Positions 9,442-17,716 of a DNA stretch of 64,000 nt are shown one piece after another; position 1 is the stretch's first letter; each line of letters begins with the position of its first letter. Both the position numbers and the translations under genes were made by a program. The notes beneath the pieces are model-generated. The model was not told the origin of the DNA. It did no database searches and saw nothing but the letters and a program-made list of their open reading frames with translations. This DNA comes from Bryobacterales bacterium (GTDB lineage: Bacteria > Acidobacteriota > Terriglobia > Bryobacterales > UBA6623): positions 1 through 64,000 of the forward strand of contig JAPOOG010000142.1 of NCBI GenBank assembly GCA_026713545.1, read 5' to 3'.

Positions 9442-10418
9442 TGAAACCGGCTGTTCTCGTCACGAAACGCATCTACCCGTCGGCGATCGACTATTTGAGC
9501 CTGCGGACCGCCCTCGACTATCACGAATCCGACCACAGCATGCCGGCCGGGGAGTTGCTCGAGCGCTTGCGGGGTAAACAGGGCGCTGTGGGCCAACTGA
9601 CCGACAAGTTCAACGCGGAGGTGATTTCCGCCTTGCCGGATTTGAAGGTCATCTCCAACGTAGCGGTCGGCTTCGACAATATCGACGTCGCCGCCGCCAC
9701 CGAACGCGGCATCGCGGTGACGAACACCCCCGAGGTGCTGACCGATACGACCGCAGACTTCGCCTTTACTCTGCTGATGGCCACCGCCCGGCGACTCGTC
9801 GAGGCGGACAACTTCCTGCGCGCCGGCAAGTGGAGCCAATGGCGCATCAACCTGCTTTGCGGCGCGGACATCCATCACGCGGCACTGGGCATTGTCGGCA
9901 TGGGTCGCATCGGCCAATCCCTGGCGCGGCGAGGACTCGGCTTCGAAATGCGCGTCCTCTATAGCGACGTGCAGCGAGCGGCGCCGGACGTCGAGCAGGA
10001 ATTGCGCCTGGAATACGTACCCTTCGAGACGGTCTTGAAAGAGTCGGACTTCATCAGCCTTCACGTCCCTCTCTTGCCCGCGACACGGGGCCTGATCGGA
10101 GCCGCGCAGCTCGCCCAGATGAAGAACAGCGCCATTTTGATCAACACGTCGCGGGGACCGGTGGTCGATGAGCCGGCTCTCGCCGAGGCTCTGGCTGCGG
10201 GAGAGATCGCGGGAGCCGGGCTCGACGTGTTCGAGCGTGAACCCGAGGTCGAGCCCCGCTTGCTCGAAATGCAGAACGTCGTTCTCGCGCCGCACATCGC
10301 CAGCGCTTCCGTCGCTACACGGACGAGGATGTGCCTGATGGCCGCCGAGAACTGCGTGGCGGCGCTCGCGGGCGAGCGCCCTCCCAACCTTGTCAACACG
10401 TCGCTGTTCGACAACTAG
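9441..10418 (+). CDS. D-isomer specific 2-hydroxyacid dehydrogenase (glyoxylate/hydroxypyruvate reductase-like)
   Basis: The 325-residue product has the Rossmann motif GIVGMGRIGQSLA (~150). It has the family triad: Arg in NTSRGPVVDE, Glu in AGLDVFEREP and His in APHIASAS. VAVGFDNIDV and GIAVTNTPEVLT also match glyoxylate/hydroxypyruvate reductases and are closer to these than to PGDH; there is no ACT domain. I prefer the GTG at 9441, giving MKPAVLVTKR, over a TTG at 9420, because the latter would read through repeat D-A. AGGGA in the repeat, ~12 bases upstream, may serve as ribosome-binding site. It lies divergent from the 3-hydroxyacid dehydrogenase gene and is probably cytoplasmic. Confidence 0.88.
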   Translation: MKPAVLVTKRIYPSAIDYLSLRTALDYHESDHSMPAGELLERLRGKQGAVGQLTDKFNAEVISALPDLKVISNVAVGFDNIDVAAATERGIAVTNTPEVLTDTTADFAFTLLMATARRLVEADNFLRAGKWSQWRINLLCGADIHHAALGIVGMGRIGQSLARRGLGFEMRVLYSDVQRAAPDVEQELRLEYVPFETVLKESDFISLHVPLLPATRGLIGAAQLAQMKNSAILINTSRGPVVDEPALAEALAAGEIAGAGLDVFEREPEVEPRLLEMQNVVLAPHIASASVATRTRMCLMAAENCVAALAGERPPNLVNTSLFDN

Positions 10419-10507
10419 CGCAAGTCGCACCGCTCGTAATCCGCAACCCGGCAGTTGGCGGCCGGCCGGCGCAAACGCCTGCTCCAGACCGCTATCGCGG
10501 ACATCGT

Positions 10508-11164
10508 TCAATAAACGGCCTTCATCACATCGGGGTTGCGGTCCAACCAACGGCGCGTGTTCGGTGGTACGCCAGGATCCGAAGCCAGCCGCGCCAGCTC
10601 GGCCTCGGTGTCGACGTCGTACCATTCGGGAAGAAATGAAACGCTCAACGAACAGGCGCGAAAGGCGGCTTCCGTCTCGCGGAGGGTATCCTCGCTTGAC
10701 CAGGTCACATCGGCGAACATGCGCGTATCGGGCCGGCGGCAGCCGACGGCGTAGTAGCCGCCGTCAGCGGTCGGTCCCAGGACGGTGTCCGTGCGATCGA
10801 GCGCCATGAAGGCCTGCTCGACATGTGCGATGGGCAACGTGGGGCTGTCGCTTCCGAGCAGGAGAATACGGTCGTGCCGGCGCAACGACAGCTCCTTCAT
10901 GCAGTTGATCATCCGCGCCCCCAGATCGACGCCGTGCTGGATGGCGAAGCGTTCCCGGCCGGCCAGTTCCTCGAACGGTTCCCAGGCCTGGTCGCAATAG
11001 AGATAGCGTCTCACGCCGGTCGGCACCGTCAGTCTCCGCCAGGTGTCCGCGACGAAGGCCTGATGCAGCTCGGCGGCCTGAGCGGCGCTCATGCAGGTCC
11101 GCAGACGCGTCTTGACGCGGCCCGGCAAGGGCGCCTTCGTAAAAACGGCGATCGCTTTGGACAA
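10508..11164 (-). CDS. DUF2064/TIGR04282-type glycosyltransferase (MobA-like fold)
   Basis: The 218-residue product opens with AIAVFTKAPLPGRVKTRL, the hallmark N-terminus of the family once tied to arsenosugar biosynthesis. It then has GARM, the nucleotide-binding GSDSPTLP and GPTADGGYY. The fold is the nucleotide-diphospho-sugar transferase type. The activity and substrate are not established for most members, and no arsenic genes or radical SAM partner are nearby. The start is TTG at 11164; no ATG is available near it. It faces away from the cytochrome c gene 98 bp to the right. Confidence 0.82.
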   Translation of the reverse strand: MSKAIAVFTKAPLPGRVKTRLRTCMSAAQAAELHQAFVADTWRRLTVPTGVRRYLYCDQAWEPFEELAGRERFAIQHGVDLGARMINCMKELSLRRHDRILLLGSDSPTLPIAHVEQAFMALDRTDTVLGPTADGGYYAVGCRRPDTRMFADVTWSSEDTLRETEAAFRACSLSVSFLPEWYDVDTEAELARLASDPGVPPNTRRWLDRNPDVMKAVY

Positions 11165-11262
11165 AGACCGTCCTCGAAACGCATCGCGGAGGATGACGGA
11201 GGATGCGCCGGAATCAGTTAGAATAGTGGTTTCATTCGTTCCGCAGGGAGGTTGATCGAAAC

Positions 11263-11592
11263 ATGGTTCGCTTGATGACAGGGATTGTTGTTCTCACGGC
11301 CGCGCTCGTGGGCGTACCGGCATCCGCGGCAGAGGGGGATGGAGACGCGGAAGCAGGCAAGGAGTTGTTCGAAACCAAGTGCGCCCTCTGCCATAACGCG
11401 GACAGCAAGGAAAAAAAGATCGGCCCCGGCCTCCAAGGCGTCAAGGACGGCAAGCTTCCCAGCGGCAAGGACGCCACCTATGACAACCTCCTCGATAATC
11501 TCAACAAGGGCGGCAACGGCATGCCGGCGTTCGAAAAGCTGATCACGCAGGAAGAGAAGGACAACGTCATCGCCTACGTCTTGACTCTCTGA
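11263..11592 (+). CDS. Small periplasmic class I cytochrome c
   Basis: The 109-residue precursor has a signal peptide (~1-22, ending ASA). The mature protein has one heme c motif, CALCH (~40-44), the IGPGL strand that often precedes the loop, and a methionine in GNGMPAF as likely sixth ligand. It ends with the helix DNVIAYVLTL. GGGAGG lies nine to ten bases before the ATG, a strong ribosome-binding site. A soluble electron carrier for a respiratory or dehydrogenase system is likely. The long repeat-filled spacer follows, so it appears to be monocistronic. Confidence 0.88.
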   Translation: MVRLMTGIVVLTAALVGVPASAAEGDGDAEAGKELFETKCALCHNADSKEKKIGPGLQGVKDGKLPSGKDATYDNLLDNLNKGGNGMPAFEKLITQEEKDNVIAYVLTL

Positions 11593-11835
11593 TGTGAAAC
11601 AAATCCCTGATCCAGCGGCGTTGACATCGGTCCGGATGTTTCCCGCTTGTATGATCCGCACTGGGGCGGAGGAAAAACTGATCCGTTCCGGAAAGACAAG
11701 AGGAACCAGCCTCTCGCGCAGGGTGTCTCTGTCCCCTTTTTCCCATTAGCCGCAGTCCTGTCGGCGCAATGGGAGAAGTTCCCCTGGTGAGCGAAGGAGA
11801 AGGCGAAGGGGGAAATTCCCCTTCGGAAAAAAGGT

Positions 11836-11859
11836 ACTGAAGCCCTTCAGTCTTTTTTT
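11836..11859 (+). terminator. Intrinsic-terminator-like hairpin, copy 1
   Basis: The arms ACTGAA (11836-11841) and TTCAGT (11846-11851) enclose GCCC and are followed by C and seven T. This has the layout of a short rho-independent terminator on the plus strand, 240 bp after the cytochrome c gene. The same hairpin and ~60 bp of context recur at 12195 and 28447. Confidence 0.5.
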
Positions 11860-12194
11860 CCGCCCCGGCCTGCTTAGCATGAGGACAGCGAGGCCGGAAT
11901 CCTGGCCCTCGCGAAGAAAAAAGCGGAAAAATCGAGGAAGGGAGATCACGCGCATGCGTCTGCGGCGAAGTTTGTTCTTCATGGCGCCGGCAACCCCGGG
12001 CGGCAGCACAAGCTGCAAGCCGCTCGCGCCAGCAACACGGCCTTTACGGTTCAGCGGTCGTCAGATATTTCTTCTGGAGCGAATCAGGCCCCATCCCCTG
12101 GTTTTCACGAAACACGAGTCACGAAACACGGCTTTTACGCATGGCGGCCATATCGCGTGCTTCTCCCGCCAGGTGAGAATTGATGCAGGACGGT

Positions 12195-12219
12195 ACTGAA
12201 GCCCTTCAGTCTTTTTTTT
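12195..12219 (+). terminator. Intrinsic-terminator-like hairpin, copy 2
   Basis: The arms ACTGAA/TTCAGT (12195-12200/12205-12210) with loop GCCC are followed by C and eight T. It sits inside element E copy 1 and would block transcription entering the aldehyde dehydrogenase gene from the left. Confidence 0.5.
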
Positions 12220-12480
12220 CCGCCCCGGCCTGCCTAGCATGAGGACAGCGAGGCTAATGATCGACGTGCCGTCGGCGCGGCGCTCGCTGTAGAGGCTGCC
12301 GCGCCCCCAAGAGGTTTTCACGAATCACGAGACACGAGTCACGAAACACGGCCTTTATGTTTTTCACGAGACACGAGTCACGAGACACGGCTTTTTTTCG
12401 CCGTGGGTGCGAAAGAGTCGGACAACCGAAATCCGTCGCCGGACCTCTGCGTCCTCCGACAAGTCATGGCTTCCCTGCCT

Positions 12481-12522
12481 ACCATTTCCCACTATTTCCC
12501 GGCATTTCCCGGCATTCTTCGG
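12481..12522 (+). repeat. 10-bp tandem array, copy 1
   Basis: Successive 10-bp units are ACCATTTCCC, ACTATTTCCC and GGCATTTCCC, followed by a degenerate GGCATTCTTC and GG. The unit start bases (ACC, ACT, GGC) parallel those of the array at 28711, but the unit core is TTCCC instead of TGTTC. Confidence 0.75.
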
Positions 12523-12699
12523 ATACCCCCCTCCCCCCGACGCGCACCGTCCGCCATTCTTGGTCGGCCTCACGACCAGCGCTGTTCGCAGCGGCTCCGG
12601 ATGCCCTCGGTTCGGAACTTCCTCCCCTGGCCTCCGCATCAGCGCTATCCTGTAGAAGCTTCTCCGCGGCGCGGCCCCCTCACAATCAGGAGCAAACCC

Positions 12700-14118
12700 A
12701 TGCAGATGCTCATTGCAGGACAGTGGGTTGACGGCAACGGCACGATCCCGGTCATCAACCCCTTCGACAACGCAGAGATCGATGCGATCCCCAAGGCCAC
12801 AGCCGGCGACGTCGACCGCGCCATGGCTTTCGCCGTGGAAGGCGCCAAGCGGATGCGCCGCAGCTCGGGATACGAACGCTATCGCCTGCTGATGCGGGCC
12901 GCCGAGCTGATGGACGAGCAACGCGGCGATCTCGCCGAGACGATTACGCTCGAGGAAGGGAAGATCATCGGCGAGTCCAAGGGCGAGGTGGCCCGCGCCA
13001 TCGAGACAATGATCGGTTCCGCCGAGGAAGCGAAGCGCCTCGGCTCGGAGGTCGTGCCGCTTGACGGCGCGTCGGGAGGCGGCAACCGCTTCGGCTTCAC
13101 CTTGCGCGTGCCCTGCGGGGTTGTGCTGGCCATCACTCCGTTCAACTTCCCTTTGAATCTGGTCGTTCACAAGGTCGGACCGGCGCTGGCCGGCGGGAAC
13201 AGTGTGATCATCAAGCCCGCGACGGATACCCCTCTGACGGCGCTGAAGCTGGCCCGCATTCTGCTCGAAGCAGGCGTGCCCGAAGAAGGCGTCCAGTGCC
13301 TCACCGGCTCGGGCGGCGAGATCGGCGACATCCTGGCGAGCGATCCCCGTGTCCGCAAAATCAGCTTCACCGGCTCGCGCGACGTCGGCGAGCGCATTTG
13401 CCGCACGGCCGGCCTCAAGAAAGTCACGATGGAACTCGGCAGCAACGCGCCCCTGATCGTGCTTCCCGACGCCGACCTCGAAAAAGCGTCCCATGCCATT
13501 GCCGCAACGGGTTTCGCCAATGCCGGGCAGGTCTGCATCAGTGCGCAACGGGTTCTGACGCACGCGAGTATCTATGGCGACCTCATTGACTCCCTCAAGC
13601 CCAAAGTGGAAGCGCTCTCGACCGGCAATCCGCTCGATCAGGCAACGAAGGTGGGACCGATGGTGCGCGCGTCCGATGCGGCGCGTGTGGCGGAGTGGGT
13701 GGACGAAGCGGCGAACCAGGGAGCACGCCTGGTGACCGGGGGCGGCTGCGACGGAGCGATCCACGCGCCCACGATCCTCGCCGACGTGCGGCCTGAAATG
13801 CGGATTTCCCGCGAAGAGGTCTTCGGGCCGGCGGTTGGCTTGACGCCGGTTGAAACCGTTGAGGAGGCGATCGGGCTGGCCAACGATACGAACTACGGCT
13901 TGTCAGCGGCGATCTTCACGGAAAACCTCGAAAATGCCATGAAGTTCGCACGAGAGGTCGATTCGGGCAATATTCACATCAACTGGGGTTCGCAATGGCG
14001 AGCCGACCTGATGCCCTACGGCGGACTGAAAGAGAGCGGCTTCGGCAAAGAAGGGCCGAAATACGCCGTAGAAGAGATGACGGAGACCAAGATGGTCGTC
14101 ATGCACCTGCAAGGGTGA
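12700..14118 (+). CDS. Aldehyde dehydrogenase (lactaldehyde / non-phosphorylating GAPDH-like)
   Basis: The 472-residue NAD(P)-dependent dehydrogenase has the general-base glutamate E245 (TMELGSNAP), the catalytic cysteine C279 (GQVCISAQR) and the oxyanion asparagine in TPFNFP (~N149). PYGGLKESGFGKEG is near the C-terminus. The signatures LNLVVHKVGPALAGGN and GGLKESG fit lactaldehyde/GAPN-type enzymes, but the substrate is not proven. I set the start at ATG 12700, with AGGAG eight bases upstream. The frame stays open to 12403, but the extra 99 codons cover repeat and spacer. It is isolated from the cytochrome c gene by element E with its terminator hairpin. Confidence 0.88.
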   Translation: MQMLIAGQWVDGNGTIPVINPFDNAEIDAIPKATAGDVDRAMAFAVEGAKRMRRSSGYERYRLLMRAAELMDEQRGDLAETITLEEGKIIGESKGEVARAIETMIGSAEEAKRLGSEVVPLDGASGGGNRFGFTLRVPCGVVLAITPFNFPLNLVVHKVGPALAGGNSVIIKPATDTPLTALKLARILLEAGVPEEGVQCLTGSGGEIGDILASDPRVRKISFTGSRDVGERICRTAGLKKVTMELGSNAPLIVLPDADLEKASHAIAATGFANAGQVCISAQRVLTHASIYGDLIDSLKPKVEALSTGNPLDQATKVGPMVRASDAARVAEWVDEAANQGARLVTGGGCDGAIHAPTILADVRPEMRISREEVFGPAVGLTPVETVEEAIGLANDTNYGLSAAIFTENLENAMKFAREVDSGNIHINWGSQWRADLMPYGGLKESGFGKEGPKYAVEEMTETKMVVMHLQG

Positions 14119-14262
14119 GCTGCTCTCAGGACCCGCTCAACGCCATGGAATGGGTTCCGCCCCGATCTGTAGTTGCCCGGGTTGGGGCTGAATAGAATGG
14201 TAATGCCTGATGGTTTTCACGCACTTATTCGTCGCCTTTTCCCGATCCGGCTATCGCGCTAG
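14119..14262. other. Short spacer before repeat R1
   Basis: No gene is seen. With R1 this makes a ~310-bp gap between the aldehyde dehydrogenase and the PSCyt gene. No clear terminator was noticed. Confidence 0.3.
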
Positions 14263-14438
14263 CCTGCCTTTCTCGCCACGCGGCGAGGTGAAGTGCGGGA
14301 GAGGGCCGTCAGGACGAGGCGCGAGCCGCTTGGCGCGCGCAACATGGCCTTTAAGGTTTTTCACGAATCACGAGTCACGAGTCACGAAACACGGCCTTTT
14401 ATCGTGTGCTTCGGCCGTCGGGTGGTGAGACATGCAGG
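14263..14438 (+). repeat. Inverted-repeat-ended element R, copy 1 (chimeric)
   Basis: It begins CCTGCCTTTCTCGCCAC and ends GTGGTGAGACATGCAGG, near-perfect terminal inverted repeats. The left ~80 bp match other R copies. The centre is replaced by the AACATGGCCTTTAAGG and CACGAATCACGAGTCACGAG-type sequence of element E. The ATG in its right end is the start codon of the next gene, and GGTGAG in the same end sits at ribosome-binding distance. Confidence 0.75.
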
Positions 14439-17400
14439 TCAGGCTCCCACAACTCACCTCGCTGTTGCTCGCCGTGCTGGGCACGGCGGTCTCGAGCGCT
14501 CAAACCAGCTCCCAGGGCATCGAGTTCTTCGAAAAGAAGATCCGACCGGTTCTGATACAGCATTGCTACGCCTGCCATAGCGCCAAAACGCAGGCGATGG
14601 CGGAACTGAGGCTCGATTCCAAGGCGGGACTCGCGATGGGTGGCAGCCGGGGGCCGGCGATTGTCCCGGGTTCTCCGGAAACGAGCCTGTTACTCAAAGC
14701 GATCTCCTATCGTGATCCCGATCTGAAGATGCCGCCCACCGGAAGACTCGGTGCGGAGCAGATTGAGGATTTCACGACGTGGGTTCGTATGGGCGCCCCG
14801 GACCCTCGTGTCGACGAGGTGCCCCCATCGACTGCCCCCGTGTCGATCGACATCGAGGAGGGCCGCCGGTTCTGGTCGTTCCAGCCGATTCGAAACCCTG
14901 CGCCGCCATCGGTGCGCCGAACCGGCTGGCCGATCAATGAGGTGGACAACTTCATCCTGGCTGCACTCGAATCCAAAGGCCTGTCCCCTGCTGCGCCGGC
15001 CGACAAACGCACCCTCCTGCGGCGAGTCTCGTTTGACCTGATCGGCCTTCCGCCGACGCCCGAAGAGATCGGGGACTTTCTCGCCGACGACTCACCGCAA
15101 GCTTTCCAAAATGTCGTCGAGCGGTTGCTCGCATCCCCGCACTACGGAGAGCGCTGGGCGCGGCACTGGTTGGATCTTGTCCGCTACGCCGAAACGAACG
15201 GCCACGAATTCGACAACAACAAGCTGGATGCCTGGCGCTATCGCGACTACGTTATTCGCGCCTTCAACGACGATCTGCCCTATGACGAGTTCATGCGCGA
15301 ACAGATCGCCGGCGACCTGCTCGACCGGCCACGGCTCGCTACCGGCGGCTCTTCACTCGCTTCCCCGGTCGGTACCGGCATCTACTGGTTTGGAGAAGTC
15401 CTCAACAGCGCCACCGACTCGGTCAAGGCCCGCGCCGACCAGGTTGACAACCAGATCGACGTCATCGGCAAGGCGTTCCTGGGGCTCACCGTCGCCTGCG
15501 CCCGTTGCCACGATCACAAGTTCGACCCCATTCCCACGGCCGATTACTACGCGCTGGCCGGCGTCATGCACAGCACCGACATCCGCGAAGCCGTCGTCGA
15601 TTCACCCGAGCGCGAGAGGGAAATCGCCGGCTTGGCCGCCAAGCTTGCAGGAACGAATGATCAGATTCGCGAGCTGCTTGCCCCCGTGCCGCAGCGCCTT
15701 GCCGCGCGTCTGGCATCGGATCTGACGAGGGCGGCCGATCTGGTTGTCGGTGAAGACGGGTATCTCTCTGCCGAAGCGGACTCGCTGCACGTCGCCCGAG
15801 CGAACCAGTTCCGTCGAGCGCTGGAGGACCCTTCTCACCCCTTCTACCCGTTGATCCGCATCGCACGAAGCATCGCAAGAGGCGAGGCCGCCGATTTCGA
15901 TCGCGCCGTCGAAAAGGTCAAGGTCGGGATCAGAGCGAAGTCCGTCGAGGCAGCCTCGCGGCGCAACGACATCGAGTTCGAAGATTTCGAGAAGCCCGGC
16001 TTCCCATCGTGGATCGTTTCCGGGCAGGCTTTTGCCGGCGGCGCACGCTATCAGCCGGCCCCCGATCTGCCGCTCGCCGCCTACCGTGGAGAAGGAGTCG
16101 CCGACTCCTATCGAAACGGTTCCGACACTTTCGTAGGAAGCTTGACCTCTCGCAAATTCCGCATGCCCAGGCGCTGGCTGCACGTGCGGCTGACGGGGCG
16201 CGGCGGAAATCTCGTTCGAACGCGCCTGTCGGACGTTCGGCTGACGCTGGTCGCCGACAGCTACAAGAGCAAGGCTTTCGTGCCCACCGGCACGGACAGC
16301 TTCGAATGGCAGTCCGCGCGAATGACGACGCAGTTCGACCGCCTCTGTTACTTCGAGCTCGTGGACCGCAGCCGGGAGGGACACATTATCGTTGACCGCA
16401 TTGTTCTCTCTGACTCCAAAGAGCCGCCCGGTGATGGTCCCGTCGATGCGAGAGTCTCCTCCCTGCTGGAGCGAAAGGACATTCGATCGTCAGGCGGCCT
16501 GGCGGGCGCGTACCAGAAGCTGTTCGACACCGTTGTGAGCCAACAGCCAAGCGGTCGCGGCGCCGATCCGCTCTTTGCGGCCGTGTATCCGTTCCCGAGC
16601 CTGGAGCAGGCCGCCGTGATCCTCCCCGAAACCGCGCGAGTGCAACTTCGCAAACTCCAGCGCGACCGGACTTACCTCGTGAAGTCGATCCCGGAGTCTA
16701 CGTTCGCGATGAGCAGCCGCGACGAGGCTCCGCACGACGTCAGCATTCACCTGCGCGGCAATCACAAGAACCTTGGGAAAGAAGTGCCCCGCGGGTTCTT
16801 GCGTGTCATCTCGTCACCGCCGACCGGTAAAACGAGCAACGGCAGCGGCCGGATGCATGTCGCGCGACAACTCGCTCGGCCCGACAACCCTCTTCCCGCG
16901 CGAGTGATGGTCAACCGCATTTGGAAGCACCATTTCGGAGAAGGCATCGTCCGTTCGACCGACAATTTCGGTAATACCGGACAGCCCCCCACGCATCCAG
17001 CACTGCTCGACTACCTCGCGAAGCGGTTTATCGATAGCGGCTGGTCGATAAAAGCCATGCATCGCCTCATGTTGTTGAGTCGGACCTACCGCATGTCGGC
17101 TCAATCGACACCGCGAGCGCAAGCGGTTGATCCGGAAAACCGGCTGCTTCATCACATGCCCGTGCGGCGGCTCGAAGCGGAGATCATCCGCGATTCGCTG
17201 CTCGCCGTTTCAGGTTCGCTCGACCCGGCCCTTTACGGCCCCTCTGTCACACCGCACATCAGCGAGCATCAAGATGGACGCGGCAAGCCGCCAAGGCCCG
17301 GCCCGCTCGACGGCAAGAGCCGGCGCAGCCTCTACATCGGCGTGCGCCGCAACTTCCTGACGCCGCTGTTCCTGGCTTTTGATTACCCGCTCCCGATATC

Positions 17401-17716
17401 CACGATCGGCCGCCGGAATACATCCACCGTCCCGTCGCAAGCCCTGATGATGATGAACAACGAGTTTGTCGCCCTGGAGGCCCAACGCTGGGCCGAGCGG
17501 CTGTTGCGTGATATGCCGGACCGCAGCGGCCGCATGCAGAGCATGTTTCTCCGCGCCTTCGCCCGGCCGCCCAAGGAGGACGAGAGGCGCGAGGTTTCCG
17601 CGTTTCTCCGCCAACAGGCGAACCGCTATCATGGAGCCGGAATCGACGACCCGCGCGTTTGGGCCGACTTGGCTCACGTGCTGATCAACAGCACGGAGTT
17701 CATTTTCGTTCGATGA
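14432..17716 (+). CDS. PSCyt-type protein: cytochrome-c-like domain + DUF1549 + DUF1553
   Basis: The 1094-residue secreted protein has a signal peptide (~1-24). A planctomycete-type cytochrome c domain follows, with heme motif CYACH (~47-51). DUF1549 comes next (NEVDNFILAALESKGLSP, ERWARHWLDLVRYAETNG, second CARCH motif ~355). A variable middle (~450-700) resembles a carbohydrate-binding insert. DUF1553 closes the protein (LPARVMVNRIWKHHFGEGIV, SLYIGVRRN, STVPSQALMMMN). These families are abundant in Planctomycetes and Acidobacteria and are linked by context to polysaccharide or sulfated-glycan breakdown; the biochemical role is unknown. The start ATG lies within the end of repeat R1. The stop overlaps the ATG of the DUF1501 gene (ATGA), so the two are translationally coupled. 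Confidence 0.9.
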   Translation: MQVRLPQLTSLLLAVLGTAVSSAQTSSQGIEFFEKKIRPVLIQHCYACHSAKTQAMAELRLDSKAGLAMGGSRGPAIVPGSPETSLLLKAISYRDPDLKMPPTGRLGAEQIEDFTTWVRMGAPDPRVDEVPPSTAPVSIDIEEGRRFWSFQPIRNPAPPSVRRTGWPINEVDNFILAALESKGLSPAAPADKRTLLRRVSFDLIGLPPTPEEIGDFLADDSPQAFQNVVERLLASPHYGERWARHWLDLVRYAETNGHEFDNNKLDAWRYRDYVIRAFNDDLPYDEFMREQIAGDLLDRPRLATGGSSLASPVGTGIYWFGEVLNSATDSVKARADQVDNQIDVIGKAFLGLTVACARCHDHKFDPIPTADYYALAGVMHSTDIREAVVDSPEREREIAGLAAKLAGTNDQIRELLAPVPQRLAARLASDLTRAADLVVGEDGYLSAEADSLHVARANQFRRALEDPSHPFYPLIRIARSIARGEAADFDRAVEKVKVGIRAKSVEAASRRNDIEFEDFEKPGFPSWIVSGQAFAGGARYQPAPDLPLAAYRGEGVADSYRNGSDTFVGSLTSRKFRMPRRWLHVRLTGRGGNLVRTRLSDVRLTLVADSYKSKAFVPTGTDSFEWQSARMTTQFDRLCYFELVDRSREGHIIVDRIVLSDSKEPPGDGPVDARVSSLLERKDIRSSGGLAGAYQKLFDTVVSQQPSGRGADPLFAAVYPFPSLEQAAVILPETARVQLRKLQRDRTYLVKSIPESTFAMSSRDEAPHDVSIHLRGNHKNLGKEVPRGFLRVISSPPTGKTSNGSGRMHVARQLARPDNPLPARVMVNRIWKHHFGEGIVRSTDNFGNTGQPPTHPALLDYLAKRFIDSGWSIKAMHRLMLLSRTYRMSAQSTPRAQAVDPENRLLHHMPVRRLEAEIIRDSLLAVSGSLDPALYGPSVTPHISEHQDGRGKPPRPGPLDGKSRRSLYIGVRRNFLTPLFLAFDYPLPISTIGRRNTSTVPSQALMMMNNEFVALEAQRWAERLLRDMPDRSGRMQSMFLRAFARPPKEDERREVSAFLRQQANRYHGAGIDDPRVWADLAHVLINSTEFIFVR

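Larger units (their letters stand above)
12102..12522 (+). repeat. Composite dispersed element E, copy 1
   Basis: This ~421-bp segment aligns module by module with 28341-28762. The order is: CACGA/CACGAG-type short repeats; the right half of an R element (ATGGCGGCCATATCGCGTGC...GGTGAGAAT); the terminator hairpin with eight T (12195-12219); a GC-rich module with CGCTGTAGAGGCTGCCGCG; a second CACGA run; CGCCGTGGGTGCG; and a 10-bp tandem array (12481-12522). It lies 178 bp before an aldehyde dehydrogenase gene. Confidence 0.75.
11593..12699. other. 1.1-kb repeat-filled spacer
   Basis: No gene was found. From left to right: a 75-bp module (about 11757-11830) resembling 28188-28250; an 8-bp inverted repeat with CGAAGGGG arms (~11806-11827); a terminator-type hairpin module (11833-11894); a fragment of the CACGG module (~12029-12045); the composite element E copy 1 (12102-12522); then ~175 bp of leader before the aldehyde dehydrogenase. 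Open frames here follow the repeats and are not credible genes. Confidence 0.6.

Noticed and set aside
11806-11827. CGAAGGGG/CCCCTTCG hairpin as a terminator for the cytochrome c gene
   Set aside because: It is followed by A, not T, on the plus strand; the T-rich hairpin at 11836 is the better candidate.
12403-12699. 99-codon N-terminal extension of the aldehyde dehydrogenase
   Set aside because: It crosses the 10-bp array and repeat sequence; AGGAG and the conserved N-terminus place the start at 12700.
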